From CAIWHR01 sp963734575 (GTDB taxonomy: Bacteria > Pseudomonadota > Gammaproteobacteria > Burkholderiales > Casimicrobiaceae), in assembly GCA_963734575.1 (NCBI GenBank), contig CAVTHT010000012.1, positions 62,001 through 126,000 on the forward strand: a stretch of DNA of 64,000 nucleotides. Direction: 5' to 3'. The position numbers and the translations under genes are program-made. Below the pieces are notes generated by a model, which was not told the origin of the DNA, searched no databases, and saw only the letters and a list, made by a program, of their open reading frames with translations. Of the stretch, positions 38,244 to 47,316 are shown piece by piece (position 1 is the stretch's first letter; each line of letters starts with the position of its first letter).

Positions 38244-39182
38244 TCAACCGAGCTCCGCCGTGAGCTGCGGGATGATTTCGAAGAGATCGCCGACGAGCCC
38301 GTAATCCGCGACCTGGAAGATGGGCGCTTCCGGATCCTTGTTGATCGCGACGATCACCTTGCTGTCCTTCATCCCCGCGAGATGCTGGATCGCGCCGGAG
38401 ATGCCGACGGCGATGTAGAGGTCCGGGGCGACGACCTTGCCGGTCTGGCCGACCTGGTAGTCGTTGGGCACGTAGCCCGCATCCACCGCAGCGCGCGATG
38501 CGCCGAGCGCGGCGTTGAGCTTGTCGGCAAGCGCTTCGAGCATGCGGAAGTTCTCCGCATTGCCGAGCCCGCGTCCGCCCGAGATCACGATGCGTGCGCT
38601 GGCGAGGTCGGGCCGGTCCAGTTTCGTGATCTCGCGGTTCACCACCTTCGACTTGCCCGTGTCGGCGGCCGCCTCCACCCGCTCGACGGGCCCCTGGCCA
38701 CCCGTTGCCGCGACGGCGTCGAATGCAGTGGTGCGCACGGTGAGCACCTTCACGGCATCGCTGCTCTGCACCGTCGCGAACGCGTTGCCCGCGTAGATGG
38801 GCCGCACGAAAGTGTCGGGGCTCTCCACCGCAATGATCTCCGACACCTGCGCGACATCGAGCAGCGCGGCCACGCGCGGGCCGATGTTCTTGCCGAAGCC
38901 GGTCGCGGCCAGGAGCACGTGCGAGTACGCACCGCCGCGCACGATCTCCACCATGGTTGCCGCGACGTTCTCCGCGGTCGGCGGATCAAGGTGCGCGGCA
39001 TCCGCATGCAGCACCTTGGCCACGCCCGCCATCTGCGCCGCGGCAGCTGCGACGCCGCCCGCGGCCGCACCCATCACCAGCACGTGGATGTCGCCGCCGA
39101 TCTTCTGCGCGGCGCCCAGGGTGTGCAGAAGGCCGGCATTCGGTGTTGCGTTGTCGTGTTCGGCGAGGACGAGGAGGCTCAT
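38244..39182 (-). CDS. etfA: Electron transfer flavoprotein alpha subunit
   Basis: The protein has 312 residues and is intact. It binds FAD and accepts electrons from acyl-CoA dehydrogenases. The C-terminal FAD domain shows ISGGRGLGNAENFRMLEALA and GQTGKVVAPDLYIAVGISGA, the family hallmark. ATG 39182 starts MSLLVLAEHDN. It lies 46 bases downstream of etfB and 40 bases upstream of the acyl-CoA dehydrogenase, forming a clear etfBA-acd operon. The quinone-side partner is most likely the ETF-QO or EtfD-like protein near 17-20 kb. Confidence 0.97.
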   Translation of the reverse strand: MSLLVLAEHDNATPNAGLLHTLGAAQKIGGDIHVLVMGAAAGGVAAAAAQMAGVAKVLHADAAHLDPPTAENVAATMVEIVRGGAYSHVLLAATGFGKNIGPRVAALLDVAQVSEIIAVESPDTFVRPIYAGNAFATVQSSDAVKVLTVRTTAFDAVAATGGQGPVERVEAAADTGKSKVVNREITKLDRPDLASARIVISGGRGLGNAENFRMLEALADKLNAALGASRAAVDAGYVPNDYQVGQTGKVVAPDLYIAVGISGAIQHLAGMKDSKVIVAINKDPEAPIFQVADYGLVGDLFEIIPQLTAELG

Positions 39183-39228
39183 GAGTGGGCGATGTGGTGG
39201 GTCGTGAGTACCGGGGGAACGGCTGCCG

Positions 39229-39981
39229 TCAGGCAATGACTTTCGCTTCGCTGCGCAGCTTCGCGACGAGCTCCTTGACGTCGGCGACCTTGCCGCCGCC
39301 CTTGCGCTTCGCCGGCTCGACGACCTTGAGCGTCTTGAGGCGCGGCGTCACGTCGACACCCAGCGCCGCGGGCGTGAGGGTCTCCAGCGGCTTCTTCTTG
39401 GCCTTCATGATGTTCGGCAGCGTGGCGTAGCGCGGCTCGTTGAGACGCAGGTCGGTCGTCACGACGGCCGGGAGAGCCATGTCGATGGTTTCGGTGCCGC
39501 CGTCGACCTCGCGCTTCACGGCTGCACGACCGTTGGCGATGTCGACCTTCGACGCGAACGTCGCCTGCGGCCAGCCGAGCAGCGCCGCGAGCATCTGCCC
39601 GGTCTGGTTCGCATCGTCGTCGATGGCCTGCTTGCCGAGGATGGCGAGTTGCGGCGCTTCCTTGTCGACGATGGCCTTCAGCAGCTTCGCAACGGCCAGC
39701 GGCTGCAGCTCCACATCCGTCTCCACCAGGATCGCGCGATCGGCCCCGAGCGCCAGCGCGGTACGCAGCGTCTCCTGGCAGGCAGGCAGGCCGCACGACA
39801 CCACCACGATCTCCGTGGCGATGCCCTTCTCCTTGAGGCGCACCGCCTCCTCGACCGCGATCTCGTCGAACGGATTCATCGACATCTTCACGTTCGACGT
39901 GTCGACACCGCTGTTGTCCGGCTTGACGCGGACCTTCACGTTGTAATCGACGACACGCTTGACCGGTACGAGGATTTTCAT
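39229..39981 (-). CDS. etfB: Electron transfer flavoprotein beta subunit
   Basis: The protein has 250 residues and is intact. It begins MKILVPVKRVVDYNVKVRVK and carries the AMP-binding region LAILGKQAIDDDANQTGQML, both standard for group I EtfB. The recognition loop that docks with dehydrogenases is LPNIMKAKKKPLE. It is the first gene of the etfBA-acyl-CoA dehydrogenase operon. The group I loop agrees with ordinary fatty-acid oxidation rather than a bifurcating ETF. Confidence 0.97.
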   Translation of the reverse strand: MKILVPVKRVVDYNVKVRVKPDNSGVDTSNVKMSMNPFDEIAVEEAVRLKEKGIATEIVVVSCGLPACQETLRTALALGADRAILVETDVELQPLAVAKLLKAIVDKEAPQLAILGKQAIDDDANQTGQMLAALLGWPQATFASKVDIANGRAAVKREVDGGTETIDMALPAVVTTDLRLNEPRYATLPNIMKAKKKPLETLTPAALGVDVTPRLKTLKVVEPAKRKGGGKVADVKELVAKLRSEAKVIA

Positions 39982-40085
39982 GGGACGCGACGTTGCGGTG
40001 AAGGCTGCGGTGAAAGGGAGACAGCCCGTGAATTATACCGTCCGGGACGTCGTACCGGCCCGCGTGCGGCGGGCGTGCGCGAGCT

Positions 40086-41939
40086 CTAGCGTGCGCCGCG
40101 GGCGATGGTGCAGGCACCGGGGCCGGACGACGACGGCGCCGCGCGCGGTGCGATCAATCCGCGCAGGGCACCGCCGAGGCCGCCATCGGCGAGCGCGCTG
40201 CCGAGGCGCGCCACGGTGTCGACCGAGCCGACGGGATCGATGGTCGCGCGTGGCTCGCGCCACGGTCCGCGCCAGTGCACGAGCCCGACGAGCTGCGCGA
40301 GATTGACCGGGCCGCTCGCTGCGACCGTGGGCCGCAGCGCGAGATCCAGCGTTTCGTCACGCAGGCTGATCACGCCGCTTGCCAGGAGACCGAGACGATT
40401 GGTCTCGATGCCGATCGAGCGATCCACACGCGCTACGCCGTTCGCGATGGGCAGTCGCACGACGGCGCAGCGCAGTTCCGTGATGTCGCCAATGCCCGTC
40501 GCCGGCAGCACGGAAGTCAGGAGATCCATCGCGGGTGCCTTGCGTGCTGCCTCGGGCTTCGACAGCGCGGCTGGACCGACGCTCGCCGACACGCTGCCGC
40601 TCGCCTGATTCGCCCAGTCGTGCAGCGAACGGCCTCGCATCTCGAGGTCGCCGCGCAATTGCGTGCGGCCACCGCGCAATCCATGCTGCACCCCCGTGCT
40701 CGCGAGCACCACGCCGAGATCGACCTCGTCCGCGGTGAACGTGACGTGCGCGCGTATCGGCTCGGCGCGTGCATCGATGGCGAGCGTCGCGCGCAGACGG
40801 CCGCCGAATGCGCCGGCCTCGATCACCGGCACGTCCAGACGGCCGCCGCTGGCCGTGAAACGCACGTGCACGTCGTCGAGGCGACGGCCGTCCGGGAGCA
40901 GCAATTCGTGAACCGAGAGATCGCCGTCCACGTCGGCGTCGCGGAGGGCGTCGAGCGGCAGCGGTGTGGCGGGGAAGACCGACGTGCCTGCCGGCTGCGG
41001 TGCGGCGCTACCGGCGGACGGCTTGCCGGGCGCTGCCGCCGCGGCCGTGAGCGCGAGATCGGCGGCGGCGACACGCGTGCCCGTGAGACGCAACGACGTG
41101 TGCGTGTGCCCTGCGCGATCGGCGATGACCACGCTGCCACGCAAGTCGCTGGCGCCAACGTTCAGCACCACGTCATCGGCGCTCGTGCCCGCCGCATCCA
41201 CCTTCATCTTCGCCTCGCCCTTGACCTTGCGCGCGGCGATCTCGCCTTCGAGCGCGACCGGGTAGGGCCAGCGCTGCTCGAGCAGCGCCGAGAGCGACCC
41301 TGCATGTCCGGTGACCGCGATCGGCACGCCATCGACCGCACCGCGAAACGTGGCGTTGACGGGCGCCTGCAGGTCGCGCGAGTGCACGTCGAGGTGATCG
41401 ATGGCGACGCGCGTGATCGCGCCCGTCCGACCATTGCGATAGGTCAGCGCGCCGTTGTCGATGGCGAGGTCGCCGACGCCCACGATGGCCGAAGCGACCG
41501 TCCGCGCATCGCCCGCAGCGGGGGAAGGCGCGCGCTCGGGCCGGACGAGCTCCCAATTGCCGCGTCCGCTCGCATCCGTCTCCAGCGCGATCACCGGCTC
41601 GACGAGGGCGACGTGGCGAATGTCGAAGCGGCGCTGCAGCAGCGGCAGGAGGCCGATCTGCACGTCGAGCCGCTTCGCGGTGACGAGGCTGGGCGTGCTG
41701 GCCCAGGGCGCGTTGCCGAGCGTGACGTCGCGCAGCTCGAGCCGCGGCTCGAGCGAGAGCTTGAGCTCAAGCCCGCCCGCGATCTGCAGGTCGCGGCCGG
41801 TTGCCTCCTTCACGCGATCACGGATCGGTCCGACCAGCGTGTTCACGTCGATCGTCCAGATCGCGATCGCGGCACCGATCAGCAGGACCGCGATCGCTCC
41901 CAGAGCGATGCCGAGCACCATGAGGACAGGACGACGCAC
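40086..41939 (-). CDS. AsmA-family protein
   Basis: The protein has 617 residues. One N-terminal membrane helix (LGIALGAIAVLLIGAAIAI) anchors a large periplasmic part. The early region LELRDVTLGNAPWASTPSLV with VTAKRLDVQIGLLPLLQRRF is typical AsmA/YhjG. AsmA-like proteins are thought to bridge the periplasm and help move phospholipids to the outer membrane. The C-terminal part (LRDETLDLALRPTVAASGPV) is also standard. The gene is intact, sits alone between the etf operon and the repeat region, and its partner is unknown. Confidence 0.9.
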   Translation of the reverse strand: MRRPVLMVLGIALGAIAVLLIGAAIAIWTIDVNTLVGPIRDRVKEATGRDLQIAGGLELKLSLEPRLELRDVTLGNAPWASTPSLVTAKRLDVQIGLLPLLQRRFDIRHVALVEPVIALETDASGRGNWELVRPERAPSPAAGDARTVASAIVGVGDLAIDNGALTYRNGRTGAITRVAIDHLDVHSRDLQAPVNATFRGAVDGVPIAVTGHAGSLSALLEQRWPYPVALEGEIAARKVKGEAKMKVDAAGTSADDVVLNVGASDLRGSVVIADRAGHTHTSLRLTGTRVAAADLALTAAAAAPGKPSAGSAAPQPAGTSVFPATPLPLDALRDADVDGDLSVHELLLPDGRRLDDVHVRFTASGGRLDVPVIEAGAFGGRLRATLAIDARAEPIRAHVTFTADEVDLGVVLASTGVQHGLRGGRTQLRGDLEMRGRSLHDWANQASGSVSASVGPAALSKPEAARKAPAMDLLTSVLPATGIGDITELRCAVVRLPIANGVARVDRSIGIETNRLGLLASGVISLRDETLDLALRPTVAASGPVNLAQLVGLVHWRGPWREPRATIDPVGSVDTVARLGSALADGGLGGALRGLIAPRAAPSSSGPGACTIARGAR

Positions 41940-41978
41940 CGCGCGATTCTAGCCGCTTCGCCAGGAGGGTGAGTTGCA

Positions 41979-42132
41979 GTCAGGCTGAAGCCTGACCTAC
42001 AGAATTCAAAGCTGACCCACAGGATGCAAGGCTGGACGGCACACTGTAGGTCAGGCTTCAGCCTGACGGGGCATGCGCGAAAGGTTGGCCGGCACTCTGT
42101 AGGTCAGGCTTCAGCCTGACGGGGCATGCGCG
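41979..42132. repeat. Three hairpin-forming dispersed repeats (REP-like)
   Basis: A palindrome, GTCAGGCTTCAGCCTGAC, occurs at 41979-41996 in reverse form and at 42050-42067 and 42103-42120 in direct form. The two direct copies lie in an identical 36-base block (42044-42079 and 42097-42132), a 53-base period. Each can fold into an 8-bp stem with a short TC loop. They lie just after the stop of the last redox gene (42135) on its transcribed side, so they may end or protect that mRNA. Related, decayed units are at 4,684-4,862. Confidence 0.9.
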
Positions 42133-42134
42133 CG

Positions 42135-43190
42135 CTACCGGTGCGCCGCATTGAACGCGGCGAGTGCGGCGTTGCCGGGCACCAGCACGTCGGCCTCGAG
42201 CGCGTTGAGGGGTATGTCCACCGTCTCCTGCATGTCGTGCAGGTCGGTCGCATCGGGATTGACGTAAAGCAGTCCGGTGACGACCTCTCCCGCTGCGCCG
42301 CGGCGCTGCAGATAGGCCATGGCGGAGAGCTTGTCGGTCGGATCGTAATCGGCATGCACCTTCCGCAGCCGGATGGTCCCGCCGTCGTGGAGCATGACTT
42401 CCTGCACCTCGCCCGGCGCGTACTGTGTGGTGATCGGCGCGCGCTCCGGCATGAAGTCGAGCCGGTTCACCGCCTCGTTGTGCTCGCGCACGTAATCGTA
42501 GCTCTTGGTCGATCCCGGGTGGTTGTTGAACGCCACGCATGGGCTCACGACGTCGATGAACGCCGCGCCGCGATGCATCACGGCCGCGCGCACGAGCGGC
42601 ACGAGCTGCTCCTTGTCGCCCGAGAAGCTGCGCGCGACGAAGGTCGCGCCGAGTTGCAGCGCGAGCAGCACGAGATCGATCGGCTCGTCGTTGTTGACCG
42701 CCCCGCGCTTCGCCTTGGATCCCTTGTCGGCGGTGGCGGAGAACTGGCCCTTGGTGAGGCCGTACACGCCGTTGTTCTCGACGATGTAAACCATGTTCAC
42801 GCCACGGCGCAGCACGTGTGCGAACTGCCCGATGCCGATCGACGCCGAATCGCCGTCGCCGGATACACCGAGGTAGATGAGATCGCGGTTGGCGAGGTTC
42901 GCCCCCGTCAGCACCGAAGGCATCCGGCCGTGCACGCTGTTGAAGCCGTGCGAGTGCCCGAGAAAATAGGTGGGCGTCTTGGACGAGCAGCCAATGCCGG
43001 AAAGCTTGGCGACCTTGTGCGGCGGGACCGAGAGGTCGAAGAACGCCTGGATGATGGCCGCCGAGATGGAATCGTGGCCGCAACCGGCGCACAACGTCGA
43101 GATCGCACCTTCGTAATCGCGGCGCGTGAAGCCGAGCGCGTTGGTGGGCAGGTCCGGGTGGTGCAGCTTCGGCTTGGCGAGATAGGTCAT
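42135..43190 (-). CDS. 2-oxoacid:ferredoxin oxidoreductase beta subunit (first pair)
   Basis: The protein has 351 residues and is intact. This TPP-binding subunit decarboxylates 2-oxoacids and passes electrons to iron-sulfur clusters. Cluster ligands appear as STLCAGCGHDSI and GIGCSSKTP; the thiamine motif is SGDGDSASIGIG followed by VENNGVYGLTKGQ. That layout is KorB-like. ATG 43190 (MTYLAKPKLHH) is preferred over a TTG 9 bases earlier. It is the last gene of the redox block, 9 bases after the alpha subunit, so both should be co-translated. 2-Oxoglutarate is the likely but unproven substrate. Confidence 0.93.
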   Translation of the reverse strand: MTYLAKPKLHHPDLPTNALGFTRRDYEGAISTLCAGCGHDSISAAIIQAFFDLSVPPHKVAKLSGIGCSSKTPTYFLGHSHGFNSVHGRMPSVLTGANLANRDLIYLGVSGDGDSASIGIGQFAHVLRRGVNMVYIVENNGVYGLTKGQFSATADKGSKAKRGAVNNDEPIDLVLLALQLGATFVARSFSGDKEQLVPLVRAAVMHRGAAFIDVVSPCVAFNNHPGSTKSYDYVREHNEAVNRLDFMPERAPITTQYAPGEVQEVMLHDGGTIRLRKVHADYDPTDKLSAMAYLQRRGAAGEVVTGLLYVNPDATDLHDMQETVDIPLNALEADVLVPGNAALAAFNAAHR

Positions 43191-43199
43191 GGTCGGCAA

Positions 43200-45179
43200 T
43201 CAGTTGGCAACGCGGCGTTGGCGGTCGCGTTCATGCGTCGCCCGCAACGGCGATCGGTGACGGATGCTCTCAGCCCGCATCCTCTGCAGGTGACAAGGTC
43301 GCTGGGCGTGGGCGGACTTCAATTGCCCACCGACTTCTGTCGCACGAGCGGCGTGACGTTGAACAGCTGCGGCCTTCTCCGCGATCTCGCGCCGCACGAA
43401 GCGTGCCGTCAGCGGCGTGCCGTCGTAATGCAGCACGGGCACGAGCTTCTCCGGCGCGATGCCGCATTCGTTGACGAGCATCATGCGCAGCTGCGCGTCG
43501 CGGTTCTGCTCCACGACGAAGATGCGGTCGTGCTCGTTGATGAACTCCGTCACGGCGTCGGCGAACGGGAACGCGCGGATGCGCAGCCGGTCGAGATGGA
43601 TGCCGTCGGCCTCCAGCGCCGCCAGCGACTCCGCCATCGGCGCACTCGACGAGCCATACCAGATGACCCCGGCGCGCGTCGGCTTGGCGGCCTTCTGCAC
43701 CACCGGTCCGGGCACGAGCTCCTTCGCAGTCTCGAACTTGCGGAGAAGCCGCTGCATGTTGTCGACGTACGCCGGGCCTTCTTCCGTGTAGCGGGCGTAG
43801 CGGTCCTTGGTCGTGCCGCGCGTGAAGAAGGACCCCTTCATCGGGTGGGTGCCGGGATACGTGCGATACGGGATGCCGTCCCCGTCCACGTCGAGATAGC
43901 GGCCGAACTCCTTGCCGGCCTCGAAGTCCGCGTGGGTCATGACCTTGCCGCGGTCGAGCCGCCGCGTGTCGTCCCAGCGCAGCGGCTCGACGAGCCAGTC
44001 CTGCATGCCGATGTCGAGGTCGAGCAGCACGAACACCGGCGTCTGCAGACGGTCGGCGAGGTCGAACGCCGTGGCCGCCATGTCGAAGCACTCGCGCGGG
44101 TCTTCCGGGAACAGCAGCACCTGCTTGGTGTCGCCGTGCGAGGCGTACGCGCACAGCAGCAGGTCCGCCTGCTGCGTGCGCGTCGGCATGCCGGTGGACG
44201 GGCTGCCGCGCTGCACGTCGAACAGCACCGCGGGAATCTCGGCGAAGTACGCGAGCCCGATGAATTCCTGCATGAGCGAGATGCCGGGACCGGAGGTGCA
44301 GGTGAATGCACGCGCGCCGTTCCACGCGGCGCCGATCACCATGCCGATCGACGCGAGCTCGTCCTCGGCCTGCACGATCGCGTAGCGGTTCCGCCTGGTG
44401 GAGGCATCCGTGCGGTACTTGCGGCAGTGCTTCTGGAACGCTTCCGCCATCGAGGAGGACGGCGTGATCGGATACCACGCGGCGACGGTGGCGCCGCCAT
44501 ACACGCAGCCGAGCGCGGCGGCGCTGTTGCCGTCGATGAAGATGCGCTCGCCTACGGCATCGGCCCGCTTGACGTGCAGCGGAAGCGGACACTGGAAGTT
44601 CGCCAGCGCGTACTCGCGGCCGAGCGCGAGCGCGCGCCGGTTGGGCTCGAGCAGCGCCTCCTTGCCGCGATACTGCTCGGCGAGCAGGCGCTCGATCTCC
44701 GCGGGGTCGACGGCGAGCAGCGCCGACAGCGCGCCGAGGTAGATGATGTTCTTGAAGAGCTGCCGCTGCCGCGCATCGGTGTACTGCGCGTTGCAGATCG
44801 CCGTGAGCGGCATCCCGAGGACGGTGATGTCCTCACGGAACTTGGACGCCGGCAGCGGCTTGGTCGAGTCGTGGAAGAGATAGCCGCCGGGCTCGATCTC
44901 CGCCACGTCCACGTCCCACGTCTGCGGATTCATCGCGACCATGAAATCGACGCCGCCGCGGCGGCCGCGCCAGCCGGCCTCGACCACGCGCACCTCGTAC
45001 CAGGTGGGCAGACCCTGGATGTTGGACGGGAAGATGTTGCGCGCCGATACCGGCACGCCCATGCGCAGGACGGCGCGCGCGAACAGGCCGTTGGCGGATG
45101 CCGAGCCGGAGCCGTTGACGTTGGCGAACTTGATGACGAAGTCGTTGACGCGCGCCGCGAAGGAGGACTGCTTCACCAT
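43200..45179 (-). CDS. 2-oxoacid:ferredoxin oxidoreductase alpha subunit with fused gamma domain (first pair)
   Basis: The protein has 659 residues and is intact. The first 180 residues form the gamma domain (FANVNGSGSASANGLFARAV), followed by the alpha domain with DGNSAAALGCVYGGATVAAWYP near residue 205 and YPITPSSSMAEAF. QAEDELASIGMVIGAAWNGA and TSGPGISLMQEFIGLAYFAE are the typical pyrimidine-domain signatures. The start ATG 45179 lies 4 bases after the stop of the FAD/iron-sulfur protein gene, which indicates one complex. It is shorter in the C-terminal part than PFOR and has no 2x4Fe-4S domain of its own. Confidence 0.93.
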   Translation of the reverse strand: MVKQSSFAARVNDFVIKFANVNGSGSASANGLFARAVLRMGVPVSARNIFPSNIQGLPTWYEVRVVEAGWRGRRGGVDFMVAMNPQTWDVDVAEIEPGGYLFHDSTKPLPASKFREDITVLGMPLTAICNAQYTDARQRQLFKNIIYLGALSALLAVDPAEIERLLAEQYRGKEALLEPNRRALALGREYALANFQCPLPLHVKRADAVGERIFIDGNSAAALGCVYGGATVAAWYPITPSSSMAEAFQKHCRKYRTDASTRRNRYAIVQAEDELASIGMVIGAAWNGARAFTCTSGPGISLMQEFIGLAYFAEIPAVLFDVQRGSPSTGMPTRTQQADLLLCAYASHGDTKQVLLFPEDPRECFDMAATAFDLADRLQTPVFVLLDLDIGMQDWLVEPLRWDDTRRLDRGKVMTHADFEAGKEFGRYLDVDGDGIPYRTYPGTHPMKGSFFTRGTTKDRYARYTEEGPAYVDNMQRLLRKFETAKELVPGPVVQKAAKPTRAGVIWYGSSSAPMAESLAALEADGIHLDRLRIRAFPFADAVTEFINEHDRIFVVEQNRDAQLRMMLVNECGIAPEKLVPVLHYDGTPLTARFVRREIAEKAAAVQRHAARATEVGGQLKSAHAQRPCHLQRMRAESIRHRSPLRATHERDRQRRVAN

Positions 45180-45183
45180 GGCT

Positions 45184-47047
45184 CTAGGCTCCTCCCACCG
45201 CGAGCGCGGGTGTCGGCGCGACGCTGCGCCGCGAGTGGCAATCGCCGGCATGGGCCATGTCGAGCAGGAACTTCTGCATGTCCCACGCCCCCGTCGGGCA
45301 GCGCTCCGCGCACAGCCCGCAATGGAGGCACACGTCCTCGTCCTTAACCATCACGCGTCCGGTCTTGAGCGCCCCGGACACGTAGAGATCCTGTGTCGGG
45401 TTGTCCGCCGGCACGCGCAGGTTGAGGCGCAGCTGCGGCTCCTCGGCGTTGGCCGTGAACGTGATGCAGTCCATCGGGCAGATGTCGACGCATGCATCGC
45501 ACTCGATGCAGAGCTTGTCCGTGAACACGGTCTGCACGTCGCAGTTGAGGCAGCGCTGCGTCTCGGCGAAGGCGAGCTTCGGGTCGTAGCCCAGCTCGAC
45601 CTCGATCTTGATGTTCTTGAGCGCGAGCTTCACGTCCTTGAGCGGCACGCGGTACCGGTGGTCCGGAGAGACCGCGTTGTCGTAGCTCCACTCGTGGATG
45701 CCCATCTTCTGCGACACGAGGTTCACGAGCGGCGACGGCCGCCGCGAGAGGTCCTCGCCGTTGCACAGGAGGTCGATCGACACGGCCGCGTCGTGGCCAT
45801 GCGCCACGGCCCAGATGATGTTCTTCGGACCGAACGCAGCGTCGCCACCGAAGAAGACGCCGCGCCGCGTCGACATCATCGTGACGGGATCGACGACGGG
45901 CAGACCCCACTCGTTGAAATCGATGCCGAGATCGCGCTCGATCCACGGAAACGCATTCTCCTGGCCGACGGCGACCAGCACGTCGTCGCACGGGAAGTGC
46001 ACGTCCGGCTCGCCGGTGGGCACGAGCTGGCGCCGTCCCGCGGCATCTTTTTGCGGCGCCACCTTCTCGAACGTCACGCCGGTGAGCGTCCCGGCTTCGT
46101 GGGTGAAGGCCTTCGGCACGAGGTAGTTGTGGATCGGGATGCCCTCGTGCATGGCGTCTTCCTTCTCCCACGGGGACGCCTTCATCTCGTCGAAACCGGA
46201 GCGGACGACGACGTGCACTTCGTCGCCGCCCAGCCGGCGCGAGCTGCGACAGCAGTCCATTGCCGTGTTGCCGCCGCCCAGCACGACCACGCGCCGGCCG
46301 ATCTTCGTGACGTGCCCGAACGACACGCTCGACAGCCAGTCGATGCCGATGTGGATGTTCTTCGCCGCCTCGCGGCGGCCCGGGATATCGAGATCGCGCC
46401 CGCGCGGCGCACCGCTGCCGACGAACACGGCGTCGAAGCCGCCCTGCAGCAGCTGCGCCATGCTGTCGATCCGCTGCCCGGCGCGGAACTCGACACCGAG
46501 GTCGAGCACGTATCCGACCTCCTCGTCGATCACGCTCTCCGGCAGGCGGAAGCGCGGGATCTGCGTGCGGATCATGCCGCCCGCGCGCGCGTCGCCATCG
46601 AACACCACGCATTCGTAGCCCAGGGGCGCGAGATCGCGCGCCACGGTGAGCGAGGCGGGCCCGGCGCCGACGAGGGCCACGCGCTTGCCGTTGCGTTGCA
46701 GCGGCGGACGCGGCAGGCGATCGCGGATGTCGTCCTTGTAGTCGGCGGCGACGCGCTTCAGGCGGCAGATCGCCACCGGCTCGGGCTTGCCCTTGGCCTT
46801 GATCGCCGGGTCGGCGCCCTCTTCGACGCGGCCGCGACGGCACGCCGGCTCGCACGGCCGATCGCAGCGTGCGGCCAAGGATTCCCGGAAAGACGTTCGA
46901 ATGCCAGTTGACGAGGTAGGCGTCACCGTAGCGGCCGGCGGCGATGAGGCGAATGTACTCGGGAACCGGGGTGTGGGCGGGACACGCCCACTGGCAATCG
47001 ACGACCTTGTGGAAATAATCGGGCTGCGCAATGTCCGTCGGCTTCAA
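45184..47047 (-). CDS. FAD- and NAD(P)-binding iron-sulfur oxidoreductase, GltD/KorC-like (one frameshift)
   Basis: The product is about 620 residues. The N-terminus has GltD-like cluster ligands (DCQWACPAHTPVPEYI, later CDRPCEPACRRG). Next come the FAD site VALVGAGPASLTVARDL and the NAD(P) site VVVLGGGNTAMDC. Two ferredoxin motifs end the protein: CIECDACVDICPMDC and CLHCGLCAERCPTGAW. A shift lies near 46,860. The start is TTG 47047, chosen because AAGGAGA lies 5 bases upstream. It fits a subunit that links an oxoacid oxidoreductase to NAD(P); as I recall, KorC of the Azoarcus evansii 2-oxoglutarate:NADP+ oxidoreductase is similar. Confidence 0.87.
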
Positions 47048-47316
47048 ACGCTCTCCTTGGTGGCACCGGCGATGCGGATGGGCGGCTCGCGCCACGACGC
47101 GTCCGCCAGGGCGGGCAGTACCCGCCGCGGACAGTGTCGGGATGCTACGCCAGCGCCGCGACGCGCGGAAGGCCACGCGGAGGTCGCGCGCAACCGCGAC
47201 CCGCGAGCCTGTCGCGGGGACGCATGACGTGGGATGACCCTGTCGCCGACAGGGCCGCGCTCGAAAAGGGCCGCCCTTCGCCGCTGGTTGTTGCAGCGTC
47301 AGGCGGCGCGAATCGG

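Noticed and set aside
40275..41972. A 565-codon plus-strand frame opposite AsmA
   Set aside because: Biased, His/Arg/Asp-rich composition without motifs; AsmA on the other strand is complete.
42126..45347. A 1,073-codon open frame on the plus strand
   Set aside because: It is antisense to the intact first oxoacid oxidoreductase pair and has no recognisable domain.
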